Origin: Homarus americanus
Taxonomy: Eukaryota > Arthropoda > Malacostraca > Decapoda > Nephropidae
DNA: 64,000 nucleotides
Direction: 5' to 3'
NCBI RefSeq assembly: GCF_018991925.1
Contig: NW_024727688.1
Span: 124,001 to 188,000, forward strand
Each line of letters starts with the position of its first letter. Position 1 is the first letter of the stretch. This document shows, piece after piece, positions 24,339-38,350 of the stretch. A model generated the notes under the pieces. The model had not been told where the DNA came from and did no database searches. It worked only from the letters and a program-made list of their open reading frames with translations. The position numbers and the translations under genes are program-made.

Positions 24339-25074
24339 TGTCTGCACTGTTCTTTATCATTAGCAAAAGATAGTGGGTTCATGTCGGACTGAGTCATGTG
24401 GGTCTGTGGTCATGACGCTAGGAATTGATAGGAGTCACTAGACACATCACTACACACACAAAAGTAGTCAATATTCGTTTCGAGACCAAGAACAAAAAAG
24501 TACGTATTTTTATGTTATGTATGTAAAGAAAAACCAAATGATTCTCAAAATATTTCAATAATTACAAAAATAATTACTTTTCTGCACACGTAGCTGAACA
24601 CCATACAAGAATGTAGGCAAAAGACGCTTCCATAAGCAGCCTTCGAGTTGATACCAACGTGTACACCTAGACAAGGATAGCTATCGAGGACACACACACA
24701 CACACACACACTCTGGCACACATACACGTTCCTTCAATAAACTTATCATTATTATTAGTATTATTATCATTATACACACACATCGCCCCTGCCCAGCCAA
24801 CTCTTGTCTGTCTTTCTTTAAACATTTTTCATCCCAACAACTTTTCCTTCTGAACCGTTTGATCAATTTCAACCCACTGAGGATGTTGCTCTGGTGGCCC
24901 GGCGCTCTGGTGGCTCCTCTCAGACCTGTGCCGTGTCTTACTGTGGTTACGTAAAAATAAAGGTAAAAAAAACCCAGCTTTTCTTTAGCTGCTCACTTGT
25001 AAGGGGAAAAAAAGCCCAGGTCGCATTTGAAGTTGGTTTATCAGTTATTTAGCCTGTGTGAGCAGACGCACTTG
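24339..25074. other. Inverted-repeat spacer, left part
   Basis: Unique sequence with a (CA)n run at 24,691-24,711 and a CTCTGGTGGC duplication near 24,889-24,918. No gene seen. It does not pair with the right part of the spacer as far as I can tell. Confidence 0.55.
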
Positions 25075-25232
25075 TAGACTGACTCACTGGTAGCCTGACA
25101 CACTGGTAACCTGACGCACTGGTAGGCTGACACACTGGTAGGCTGACACACTAGTAACCTGACACACTAGTAACCTGACACACTAGTAACCTGACGCACT
25201 GGGAGAATGACGCACTGGTAGGTTGACGCACA
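25075..25232. repeat. 16-bp minisatellite, ~10 copies
   Basis: CTGACACACTGGTAGG and CTGACACACTAGTAAC variants repeat every 16 bp. Subtypes are grouped: three adjacent AGTAAC copies in the middle suggest local duplication. Confidence 0.9.
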
Positions 25233-25539
25233 CCATTCATTCACCCTTTGGAAAATTCTTATTTTTTTTCTCGATTTTCCAAGAACAAAAGCACCCATAT
25301 GAATGACGCTCCTCAGAGGCAGTACTGTGATGGCTGCCGTGTGAAGACTGTTTCTAAGCCGCATATTATAACAGAGAACTTTACTCGTGGAAAATGAATA
25401 TATTAAATAAAGAGAAATTTATAAACACCTTCTAATCGATTGAAATGATTTACGTGAAAGTTTGTGATGTTTTCTTTATATAATTATGATTTTTTATGAA
25501 GTAAATTATGCATTATAACAGACGTTCCTACATAATAAT
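25233..25539. other. Unique AT-rich DNA
   Basis: Spacer sequence with no recognised element. Confidence 0.5.
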
Positions 25540-25702
25540 AACAACAACAACAATATAATACTAATACTAATAATAAATAACAATAATAATACTAATAATA
25601 ATGATAAAAAAATAATAATAATAATGATAATTAATAATACTTATACTAATACTACTACTACTACTACTAATAACAATAATAATAATAATAATAATAACAA
25701 GC
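25540..25702. repeat. (AAT)n / (ACT)n imperfect trinucleotide cluster
   Basis: Runs of AAT, ACT and AAC triplets with interruptions over about 160 bp. Confidence 0.9.
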
Positions 25703-25792
25703 TTTAAAATACCTTCATCCCATCACAGCATCAGTGTTACGTAATAAAACCATATTATTGTGTTACTTGTTATCTTAAGTATTCTTATCCCA

Positions 25793-25935
25793 TTGAGTAC
25801 GATGACTTAACCCCTGGAATATGATGACTTAACCCCTGAAGTATGATGACTTAATTCCTTGAGTGTGATGACTTAACCCTTGAGTATGATGACTTAATGA
25901 CCACTTGAGTATGATGGTTTAACCTCTTGTGTACG
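25793..25935 (+). repeat. 22-bp array, left (GATGACTTAACCCC orientation)
   Basis: About six copies of a 22-bp unit carrying TATGATGACTTAACCCCTTG. The same unit appears in reverse complement at 25,984-26,335. The two arrays face each other across a 48-bp gap. Confidence 0.9.
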
Positions 25936-25983
25936 ATTATAATGTAATCTTACTCAGAGGAATAGATCTTTGTATTTACCTTA

Positions 25984-26335
25984 AAGGGTTAAGTCGTCGT
26001 ACTCAAGGGGTTAGTTAAGTCATCGTACTCATGGTGTCAGTTAAGTCATCGTACTCACGGAGTTAAGACATCGCACTCAATTTGTTAAGTCATCGCACTC
26101 AAGGGGTTAACTCATCGTACTCAAAAGGTTAATATGATGGACTCAAGGGATTAATTATTCAGAGCACTAAACACTCAGGAGTGTCATCGTACTTTAGTTA
26201 AGTCATCGTACTCACGGAGTTAAGACATCGCACTCAATTTGTTAAGTCATCGCACTCAAGGGGTTAACTCATCGTACTCAAAAGGTTAATATGATGGACT
26301 CAAGGGATTAATTATTTTATCAGAGCACTAAACAA
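25984..26335 (-). repeat. 22-bp array, right (GGGGTTAAGTCATC orientation), with 157-bp duplication
   Basis: About twelve copies of the reverse complement of the left array unit, core GGGGTTAAGTCATCGTACTC, partly with longer periods. The block starting at 26,040 recurs at 26,197 (157-bp offset) almost without change, ending in a shared CAGAGCACTAAAC. The second copy carries a few extra bases (TTTAT) before that end. The array therefore grew by a late segmental duplication on this side only. Confidence 0.9.
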
Positions 26336-26636
26336 GGAGTGAACTTTACAACAGAATACAAAAAAAATTAACAAAATTTAACTTGAAATGTTTCACTGGG
26401 CAATTTTTTTTCTTAGGTGTTAATCAGTATATGAACTTGGGGTAGATAAAATCCAACTCCTCTTTAACGCACCGCTATATTGTCTATTGAAGCTTCACTA
26501 AAACACTCGAGAAATCTTGGATGAAAAGGAAATGAAATTAATGTTTCTACTCGACATTAAAACAACTGATCCGTGATGTAAAATTTTAATGGCATAACAA
26601 TCCGTGAAGATGTAGGATTAGTTGGGTAAAAAAAAA

Positions 26637-26688
26637 GTGTCAGTCAGTCAGTCAGTCAAGAGTGGTATTCAAAGAGCTGGCTGACGCA
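26637..26688 (+). repeat. (CAGT)n with AAAGAGCTGGCTGACGC tail, second copy
   Basis: Same layout as the block at 7713-7790: CAGT tetramers followed within a few bases by ATTCAAAGAGCTGGCTGACG. Supports a dispersed repeat family. Confidence 0.6.
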
Positions 26689-26733
26689 AAAAAAAACAAT
26701 ATAACATTCTTCATTTCGTCGTGATATTACTCC

Positions 26734-26737
<4 letters not shown>

Positions 26738-26771
<34 letters not shown>
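26738..26771. repeat. (GA)n microsatellite
   Basis: About 17 GA repeats. Confidence 0.95.
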
Positions 26772-26776
<5 letters not shown>

Positions 26777-27603
26777 CATTCCACTGCCTAATATTTTATG
26801 CATGCCGCTGATGAATTTCAATCAGGCTGTTTTCCCAGATGTCCAGGAGCTTTTTACCCCCTTAAATTATTTTTCCAGATACTGAACTTACAATGAGGGT
26901 TTGTTGTGATCCGGAAAAACATAGACGTAGAAACAGACAAAGGGAACAGAAGGAGAAATGGGAAATAAATTCAATAAAGAGAAGAAAATAGATCAAAGAA
27001 CACGGAAATAGTTAAAGGGTAATTATGATAAATGTAACCTAATTACTTATTGCCATAGTAATTATTAATACGAGCAACAAAAATACTACACCTTTGTTTA
27101 ATTTTAGACAGACAGACAGACCGACATAATAAATTACTCAAACCCACACATAAAAAGTTTAAATCGGAAGCTGACAAAGACGCAGAACATAGTAGAGAAG
27201 ACTTTCCCTAACATTCTATAATCGAGCTAAAAATCCTGATAAGAGTCTAGATGCCAGGGAGTAGTTCAAGACTCACGGTAGACTCCCACAATTTTATTAC
27301 ACATCAATAATAAATGTGGTACTTAAACAGTGTACTTTGTAAAACACTGGTGGCCGCTGTGTTGTTGTAGGATTAATTTAGTAAGCATTAAGTAACGGGT
27401 ATATATGAGTAATTATGATGGTGAAAGTGAGACTGTTATACACATTAATTCTGGTGAAGAGGTGAGTTTTGTGGCTAACAGTACACTACTTTTAATGTGC
27501 GCAGTTTTTAAGGCTAGTTGGTTTTTTTTTTAGAGGGAGAGAATTACCGGCGTATCATGTGTGTGTGTGTGTGTGTTTTAAAGAGCGGTTACAGATCGTC
27601 AGG

Positions 27604-28523
27604 CATCACTCTACCACACACGACCAACACACAACTGTTGCAAAGTCCATACTCCTCGCTTACTGCCCCCCACCCCCCACCTCCTCCTTAAAAGTAAAAA
27701 AAAATCTGTGTTAATTAATAGACTTTCGCCATTAGACATAATCATTATCCAATATGCCAAAGGACGAAGCCGTACTGCCCCTTTGTGCAGCCTTTGATAC
27801 CAACCCAAACATCGATTACCTGCACTACAGCGGCCAATAACTCTCTACCTGGCGCCGCTCCAATACCTGATGCTCCTACCTACCTGTTCTGTGTTTTTAA
27901 GCCGTTTAGTAATGCCCATCAAATATTATGTAGGTCAAATGGTTTTTAACGTTCTTGTATTAAAGCTGTGAAAGAGGATTTTTTCCTTTATTTTTTCACT
28001 GGATGGATTAGTTTGACAGTTATTTACATAAGTTGAATCATTTAGTTTGTAGCTACAAGGGACGAGGCACTTTACTAAATTAAGTCAACTTGGCGTCAAA
28101 GATATTACCCAACTTTTCTGACGTAAAGTTCACTATTCTTTTTTTTTTTAGTTTTTTTTTCAATTTTAATAAAAGGATGGTAAGCCTTTGGTCACGTCGG
28201 CTATATCACCCACGTCCGCTATTGTTCACTGTGTAGAATAGAGCGGAAACTTTTACTATTAATAAATCGTGAATAATAATCATGAACACAACAATGTCTC
28301 ACTCAGCGGGAAGTGAACCAACCGGTGGTGAGCGACACGTGCATTATATGTCTGTATGTCATTGCCATTTGTCTCTCATAATATAATATACAATCTCTAT
28401 ATACACATTATATAATATCAATTGTCGGGAATACAATATAATAATTTAATAAAGAATCACTTAACTCCCACTAAAAAATAATAATAATCACAATTGTTAT
28501 AAGGTTTTGAGTCCAGGTTAGGT
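27604..28523 (-). repeat. Right arm of the large inverted repeat
   Basis: Reverse complement of 23,404-24,338. The G-rich stretch of the left arm is represented by a shorter C-rich segment (27,666-27,688). Substitutions relative to the left arm are scattered. The outer end reads GGACT/GAGTCC...AGGTTAGG into unique sequence. With the left arm it could fold as a ~0.9-kb stem. Confidence 0.92.
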
Positions 28524-28607
28524 TATGTTATTTATATTACTTTGACCCAAACTTCCGTGGCCCAAACGCCCTACAATCAGGTTCTGTGGGAATGGGGGGA
28601 TACATCC

Positions 28608-28830
28608 CTCGTCCTCCAACCACTATCCTCGTTCCCTAGCCACTGCCCTCGTCCCCTAGCCACTACCCCCCAGCCACTGCCCTCGTTTCCTAGCCACTGC
28701 CCTCGTCCCCCACCCTACTCCCCAGCCACTGCCCTCGTTCCCCAGCCACTGCCCCTAAGCCACTGCCCTCGTTCCCTAGCCACTGCCCTCGTCCCCCAGC
28801 CACTACCCCCCAGCCACTGCCCTCGACCAC
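28608..28830. repeat. ~20-bp minisatellite, ~11 copies
   Basis: AGCCACTGCCCTCGTTCCCT and close variants, including shortened copies, repeat across the stretch. A 161-codon plus-strand proline-rich frame (28,542-29,027) crosses it. Its non-repeat tail has no recognised domain, so I do not call a gene. Confidence 0.92.
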
Positions 28831-31410
<2,580 letters not shown>

Positions 31411-31727
31411 ATGTGGCGTGGTGGGGGTAGTGGGGAGCGTGGTGGTGGCCGTGGGGGCGTGGTGGTGGTGGTAGTGGGGGCGTGGTGGTAGTGGGGGCGT
31501 GGTGGTAGTGGGGGGCGTGGTGGTGGTGGTGGTGCGTGGTGGTGGTGGTAGTGGGGGCGTGGTGGTGGTGGTAGTGGGGGCGTGGTGGTGGTGGTAGTGG
31601 GGGCGTGGTGGTGGTGGTAGTGGGGCGTGGTGGTGGTGGTAGTGGGGGCGTGGTGGTGGTGGCGTGGTGGTGCGTGGTGGTGGTGGTAGTGGGGGCGTGG
31701 TGGTGGTGGGACGTGGTGGTGGGGCCA
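31411..31727. repeat. GTGGTGGTGGTAGTGGGGGC minisatellite
   Basis: About 13 units of 21-25 bp built from GTG triplets and a GTAGTGGGGGCGT block. The strand bias is extreme: the plus strand has almost no A or C. Threonine/proline/histidine minus-strand frames come from it. Confidence 0.92.
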
Positions 31728-31888
31728 GGGACACACTAATCCTCTCTATTGTTAGGACAAATGACGTCACTTTGGTTTTATTTATATTTGTAGAGACTAT
31801 TTAGGTCCGAGTGTTTGTTTACCTTATATTAGTTTGAGTTCTTTTTCTTTTATTTATTTGTTTACTTCTTATAATGGTTAGTTAAGGC

Positions 31889-31924
31889 TAGGTTAGGTTA
31901 GGTTAGGTTAGGTTAGGTTAGGTT
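31889..31924 (+). repeat. Telomere-like (TTAGG)n block 3
   Basis: Seven pentamers, TTAGG on the plus strand, the opposite orientation to blocks 1 and 2. Confidence 0.93.
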
Positions 31925-32307
31925 CACCAGGTGGAAGGGTTGTCTCACTCCACGCTCCAAACCATCTTCTCTTACATAACTCTATCTTAAATTTGCATCG
32001 TCCTTGAATCCAAATTTGAATCCAGATCTTCCAAAGAGAACGCCCCCATGTTTACCTGCCTGACAACAAGAGGGAGAGGGAGAGGAGAGAGAGAGAGAGA
32101 GAAAGAGGGGGAAACTAACTCAGTTAGGCCAAGTAGTTGTCAGGGAGAATAACTTAGATATAAACAAGGGAGACAGTCTTCCTTTTCTCCCAAGCAGGGA
32201 GTGTAAGTTGAATATAATGAAGATAAGTGTGACAGGTAAGGTAAAAAGTGACGCTCAAGTTCAGTTCATCTTTCTGAAAAAATAAATCGCCTAGTCCCTA
32301 TGAGAGA

Positions 32308-32347
<40 letters not shown>

Positions 32348-34065
32348 TGTGTGTGTGTACAGTACGAGTGCGGGCGTCCATACGTATATTTACACATTAG
32401 TTTCCGCTGTGTGCATCGAGCTGAAGGAGGAGCGACGATTGGGGTCAACAGTCAACAATATAAATACGAGAGGGACAATCCATATGGACTATAAAATTCA
32501 GCGAGTGGTTAAACAATAGTCCCCCTCCTCTCTCACCCCAGCGCCTCTCTTTTTCCTCAGTTCCCCCTTCACCTCACCCCTACCCCCAGGCCCCACTCTC
32601 TTCCCCCTCTTCAGTAGAACAACCTGCTGACAATGGATGCTCCGCCCTAATTAGAGCCCTCATTCAACTATTGTCCCACTCTCACAAAATCTAGTCGTCG
32701 TATTAATCAAGAAAATGAATATAACTGATGACTGACATTCTAACCCTTATGGTAACTGGAAAAAAGCTTCAGTTCTCTTGGTATAAAAAAAGTACATTCT
32801 TCCACTGGCCGGAGAATATTATATGTCCAAAAACTGAGAAAAAAAATAAAGAAAAAATAGAAAAGTAAAATTTAACAGCCTCAAGATTTAACCAGGTACA
32901 GTATTACATGGAAGGTCTTAAAGAAACCTAGAAAGTTACACAGCTCGGTACTGGACTCTGTAGGAGTAGGTCATCTTGATGACAGACTTGGGTAGTACGG
33001 AAGCAGACATATACACACGGACGTATTGACAGGTGCGAATCAATATAATCCTCTACTGTTCATACACAATGAGAGATGAAAACATGAAATATCTCACTAA
33101 TAAATGTTAAGCAGTTTTAACCGACGACAACACTATATCTATTTCTATAATATAATGTATATTTAAAAGCAAATCTTTTATATAAATGATACTACAAACT
33201 ACGTGGAAAGGGAGAATGATATTGTCAGACGTCACGAGGCTGTTAAGATGTAAGAAGCTCTCGTCTGTCATGACAGATCCTCGCTTTTTACCGGGTTTGA
33301 TACTGACCATGTTATATGAGTGAGGCTCAAAGAAACTCCTGAGAAGTCTGAGTTAAGATGCCGTACTCAGCGCCGGGCCCAATCAGCGGTCTCTCGCCAA
33401 GACTTCTCAGAATATTTTCTTGGACGATCAAAAACCAGCACTCTTACCAGACCCAGTTGAGAGCCTGGGACTGTTTGCAGACGTCTTCTTATGTTGAATG
33501 AGGTATATTTTGTGTACCATCCTCTCAGCAGTTAAGGCATTTCTTATAAATAACTGAGTGATTTGTGAAGGACGACTCAAAAACATTTTCTCTTCTCCCT
33601 TTGATCTTCGTCTCTGGTAATGGCAGTGTACACTTTTTGTCGTAATTATAAGTAATTTTCATGGAAATTATTTGCAAAACAGCGATGTCTGTTGGAAACA
33701 CAGCAAATGGACCTCCGAGGGACATACTTCCTGTTCTTACAAGTCATCGATTATCTGAAGGAGAGAGAAGATTCCTGGAAGGCGGTTCGCCCTAGAGACA
33801 ACACCGTCTCCAGACAACAATAACAATTATAAAACTTTCTAGTCCCGGTCTCCCAACTTCAGAATCACCACAGATTGTCCTGTTTTAGAAAAAAATATAT
33901 AAAACTGATGTAATGAAAAATATTAATGTTCCCCCAAGATGCATTTAGTTCGGAAATGTGAGAGAATAAATCATGGAAGGGGAGGGAGACTCGGGGAAAT
34001 GAAGAACAAGGCCTTTGTGGGGTTGGCAAGAACACAATTGAACAGACAAGACCTTGACTGCTTTG
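31925..34065. other. Mostly unique DNA with short microsatellites
   Basis: Contains GA repeats (32,084-32,101) and a (GT)n stretch. 33,341-33,351 (CTGAGAAGTCT) is complementary to a copy about 55 bp downstream. No gene is recognised. Confidence 0.5.
32309..32358. repeat. (GT)n microsatellite, one interruption
   Basis: About 25 GT repeats with one GTAT interruption near 32,340. Confidence 0.95.
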
Positions 34066-34440
34066 TGATTATGTGGATGGATGTGGTGATAGATGGCGGT
34101 GGTGGTGCTGTAGTAGTTGGTGATGTAGTTGCTGGTGCTGATGTAGTAAATGGTCGTTCTATGTAGTCAGTGATCGTGCTATATAAATTGAATTTTTCAC
34201 GCAATACTCACCCTGTAAGCGGTAGCTAAAAAAAGGATTACAGAGCAGAGGTCACGAAGGGTGTTTATGAGACCCCTATAGTAGTAGTTGTGGCAGTTGT
34301 GGTGCTGCAATAGTAAGTGATAGTGGTAGTAGTGTTGTTGGTGGTGATGGATACAACAGGTGATGTGTGTGTGTGATGATAGAAGGTATTGGTAATAGTG
34401 TTATGGAAGTAGAGGTGGTAGTGGGGAGTCGTTCTGCACC
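34066..34440. repeat. GTG/GTA/GAT-rich imperfect triplet region
   Basis: Two patches (34,075-34,170 and 34,280-34,435) of degenerate GGTGGTG, GTAGTAG and GGTGATG modules, an old simple-sequence region. Confidence 0.7.
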
Positions 34441-35280
34441 TGCTGCCTGACTCACTAGGTCATGCAGGTCAGGAAGATGAAGGAGGATGAAGAGTGGTGT
34501 GGAAGGAGGATGAAAAAAGGCTGGAGAGAGGATGGGAAACCCTCAAGGAGTTACGAGGTGGAATGAAGACTCGAGTGCATCTCAAGAAACCTGGGGGGAA
34601 TTGTCACCTGGTGGAGAGGAGGACTGGAGTCCCTCAGGTAATGGGAAACAAAGCAAGTGCTCTCAGCTTGTGCGAAATGAAGCTGACGTGGTGAATAACT
34701 AACATGATGAGTACAAAGATTGGACAAGAGCTAAAATATTGAGTTACCGGCGTTTGAGGGGTACAGGAGTGGCAAAGTAAGGCTGATAAAGGTAGTGAGG
34801 GGAGGAGTAAATGTACAGGATTATGCGAGGGTCCTGTGAACATGTGGCGATGAGGGAAGGATGCTGCAGGTCGAGGGGTGAGGGGAAGAAAGGTTTTTGG
34901 GGTTGGAGGGAGGGAAGGAGGGAGGGAGGGAGGGAGGGAGGGAAGAACACGCACACCCACACCCAAGGGAACGTTAATATCTTACCTAGTTGGGTTCGAG
35001 ATTTGAGGCAGGGAGGATTTTTTTTGTCGAGGAGTGTAAGAAGGAAGAGAAGTGACAGGGAATATATAATGAAACGGAGGGGGAGATTATGAGATGATGT
35101 TACGTTTGTTGACAAGGTATGAGAGCTAGGGAGAAAGTTCTTACGGACAGTGACATTGGGGAGACAATGCTGGAAGGAAAGATGGAGGAATGGAGGGAAG
35201 GAGAGGGTTAGTGGGAGGGAAAGACAGGGTTGGTTGGTGGGAAGGAGAGGAGGGAGGGAAGAAGGAGAATGAGAAGTCAC
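34441..35280. other. Purine-biased DNA with a GGGA microsatellite
   Basis: G/A-biased plus strand. A (GGGA)n run of about nine copies lies at 34,905-34,943, and another purine stretch at 35,165-35,275. A 253-codon minus-strand frame (34,744-35,505) is serine/leucine/proline-rich because of this bias and begins inside a CA microsatellite, so it is not called a gene. Confidence 0.65.
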
Positions 35281-35467
35281 CAACACAAAACAGGGAGATG
35301 AAAACAAGGAGTTAATTAAAATTCCATTAACAATATTCCATAACAACCTTTCCTCTACACTAATACTGGAATCCTTAATACTAAATGACTCTCTGGCAGC
35401 CTGTTGGTAAGTCGTCAAGGGTCGGCATCTAATATAACGAGCCAATTTGAGGAGCGTTCTCCCTTTG

Positions 35468-35504
<37 letters not shown>
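35468..35504. repeat. (CA)n microsatellite
   Basis: About 18 perfect CA repeats. Confidence 0.95.
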
Positions 35505-35505
<1 letters not shown>

Positions 35506-36084
35506 GAAAACTAACCAATAGTAATGGTGTTGGTGATATGGTCAATTATACCAAGACGTATTTCATCTCTGTCTATTCATTGCTCTCTGTCTATCTATCT
35601 GTCTATGAAGAAGAGCAGACCGTAAAATTGTATAACGTGTTTAATTATCTATTCATTACGACAAACTAAAGATAACAGCAACATAAATCGTCCTTAATGC
35701 CCGATTTGTTGTCTAAATAAAGAATTAATTTATCAACCGTGTATAAAGACTTTAGGTGATGAAGCGTAACAACAACAACAAAAAAACCCATCAAAACAAA
35801 AATATTAATCCCAAACTCTTTATATAAGTGCAATAAATTGTTTAATCCTCATCTCTCATTTATGTACATTAAACCCGAGGCCCTCAAGGAGTCTCCCACC
35901 TCAATGTACTTAACAGATCCTCATAGCAGAAGTACTAGATATATGTAAATAAAGGAGGGATCAATATATTATACCGGTTATATATTAAAAAAGAGACTTA
36001 TTGTATTATTAAGTAGAATTTTTTCGTCAACAAACAAAATTTATCTGATAGCTACTTGAACCCGTCCCTGGCTTATTAGACACC
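35505..36084. other. Unique AT-rich DNA
   Basis: A short CTAT/CTGT tetramer patch lies at 35,585-35,605; otherwise nothing is recognised. Confidence 0.5.
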
Positions 36085-36165
36085 ACTTAAACATGTACAC
36101 CACTTATGCATGTACACCACTATACATGTACACCACTTATACATGTACACCACTTACACGTGTCC
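36085..36165. repeat. ~17-bp tandem repeat, 4-5 copies
   Basis: ACATGTACACCACTTAT and variants repeat. Each unit holds the palindrome ACATGT or TGTACA. Confidence 0.85.
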
Positions 36166-36714
36166 AATTGTACATTAATTATAAAACAAGTGAAATTCAG
36201 GTATTGATTTAATATTTTGATTATAGACATAGCTTATTAAAGACAGACAATTTTCGATTACAAGTAACTCATAATTACTGAAAGACAGACAGACAGACAA
36301 TGAGAGACAGACACACCCGCCCTTCCTGAGGGGTTAAGATGAAAGGGAAAAATGAAGCTATTAGCAATATCGCGCTAAAAAGTCATCAACTTTTTTTTTT
36401 GCTCTGCAATAGAAGTATTTGCATATTATTGCTGTCCTACAAATTATTGCAAGCAGTGATTAATGGCTTTGCTGATGACAGTGAACAGCGGCGCCCTTTA
36501 CTGCTTTCACATGACCGTCAGCAAGCGCGCGCACACACACACACACACACATTAAAAAGAAAAAATATAGTGATCATGAATGGCGAATAATGTTTACTCT
36601 GGTGTGATGCCAAGCTTCAATGTAGGATCATACGACTTGTGCACACACAACCAGATTCAAGATCATATTAGAAATTCACAAATGAAAACTTGGATGTAAT
36701 AAAATAATAGTATG
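36166..36714. other. Unique AT-rich DNA
   Basis: Contains a short CAGA tetramer run (36,280-36,298) and a short CA run (36,532-36,551). No gene. Confidence 0.5.
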
Positions 36715-36951
36715 AAATCTTAGTGAAAAGGTGCAAGTGGCTCACATAGGACTGACAACCCGTAGTGGACAATGTGGATGCTGCAGCGCACTGTATAATA
36801 AGCCTTAGGTACAGGAGGCACTGCACCCGACTGCTTTCACTTCCAAAACTGTAAAGATGGATGCCCATTTACAGCTGGGTGGACTAGAGGTGCCCCGGGA
36901 TCGAACCAGCGACCCCTGTGACATAAAGCGAGTGCTGCATTCTCTCGACAA
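36715..36951 (-). mobile_element. tRNA-derived SINE, copy 3 (best preserved)
   Basis: On the minus strand: GGTCGCTGGTTCGATCCCGG (a near-perfect polymerase III B box) at about 36,898-36,917, then AGTCCACCCAGCTGTAAATG and AAGTGAAAGCAGTCGGGTGC, matching copy 1 at 14.4 kb in order and spacing. The A-box end is missing or diverged beyond 36,951. The body downstream extends about 150 bp further than I can match in copy 1. Confidence 0.8.
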
Positions 36952-38177
36952 AATTTTATTAACCAACACTCAGCAGTTTCCAAATTGAGCTAAGCGAATC
37001 CGGGATGTACTGTACACCAGGTGGAGCCGACACCTAGGGAGTGCGGGATGTACCGGACATCCTCCATATATCCGGCCACATTTTATTATCCGACCGAATA
37101 AAGGAAATCATCTTACTCTCTGGCCGGATATTTATTAAATAGCCGAAAAGATGGAAGACATTACAAACCCCTGCTATTTTTTTTTCTATGAAGGACTAAT
37201 TCTGGAATAACCGTAGCTAACCACTGCGACTTTCTGTCCAGTGATGGTGGAGAAGGGATAATATCTGCAACCAAGAGTTTGTGTTGTCACGTCTCACTTA
37301 ACTGCTACAGAAGCTCTTATTAGTATGTTTTTTTATTCCTGTTAAACTATCTGTCAAGCTTCACCGTCACATATTCGGGAAAGTAAAATGTATTAGGCTA
37401 CACAATCCCGCTACATTGGCGCCTGTTAACCTAGCATCATCCCCCCCCCCCACACCCCCCAAGTAGAGAGAGTTTTTCGAGTGACTGTAGTAAAAAACAT
37501 TTGCTTGCTTACCGAGTTGGATATTTGTAAGTTATTTCGACACACGGCGCCAGATGAATATTCAGTTATGTCTGTCAACACACACTAAGTCGAGTGGCTG
37601 ATCTTGTTATCATTCTAGACGAACGACGACACAACAGGCCGCCATCACACCACATTCTTACACACACAGAGTTTCACGGCTATTCATATTGTAGACAGCC
37701 ATTCCTTCACGACTATCCACCTCGGTAATGCGTCTCTCAAACTAACTACCCTGAATGACCCTAAGAGCACGATAGAATAAAGCACACTGACCTTTAAGCA
37801 TAAACCATCTACGAGCTCGCTGTTGGGTCATCGAGTTAACTAGACCACCAATACTACCTCAACATACACACACAACCCAACACTAGAACAACGTAATCCA
37901 ATTAGACTAAATCTAATAAAATCGTCCCCACCAATTCATTACCAAAGAAAACTGAATCTACTGACACTAAGTTTCACCTAATTGAACATATTCGACCCAA
38001 ATGTAGTGACTTAACCTTAGTGGTCACATTTAAACCACTGAACTGAGTGTCTGTCGGACTGGGAAGGAAGAGCCGAGTGATTTTATGAATTCTCGTTGTT
38101 TTGATCATACAATAGGTCAGGTTTGTTATAAGTTAAGCTGGAAAGTTTTTTTTATACTTTCAGAAGGTTAAAGAGCA

Positions 38178-38208
<31 letters not shown>

Positions 38209-38350
38209 CAGTATAAACAAGTCGTATCTCATGGAACTGCTAATCCATACTGTAGGAAAATATTAAAATAGGTCAAAATTATTCATAAACAAAGACAACT
38301 GAATCTACTGTTAATACCTTTCACTTTATTGAACGTGTTCGAACTAGATA
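36952..38350. other. Unique DNA with a diverged ~60-bp duplication and short TA run
   Basis: A C run (37,440-37,450) and a TA repeat (38,183-38,208). The segment 37,939-37,999 (AACTGAATCTACTG...TTGAACATATTCGA) recurs in diverged form at 38,287-38,347 (AACTGAATCTACTG...TTGAACGTGTTCGA). No gene. Confidence 0.55.

Larger units (their letters stand above)
26336..27603. other. Inverted-repeat spacer, right part
   Basis: AT-rich sequence with a CAGT-linked dispersed repeat (26,637-26,688), a GA microsatellite (26,738-26,771), a GACA stretch (27,108-27,124) and a (GT)n run (27,560-27,576). No gene is recognised. Confidence 0.55.

Noticed and set aside
23404..28523. Endogenous virus or autonomous DNA transposon
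   Set aside because: No transposase, polymerase or structural-protein motif is visible in the arms or spacer. Frames are short and interrupted.
33341..33408. 11-bp inverted pair CTGAGAAGTCT
   Set aside because: The loop is about 45 nt, with no further pairing. Borderline chance level.
34744..35505. 253-codon minus-strand frame
   Set aside because: It starts inside a CA microsatellite and crosses purine/pyrimidine-biased DNA and a GGGA repeat. No recognisable domain.
36880..36951. Intact tRNA gene
   Set aside because: The B box is good, but the acceptor and D-arm side is missing, and the flanking blocks identify it as a SINE.
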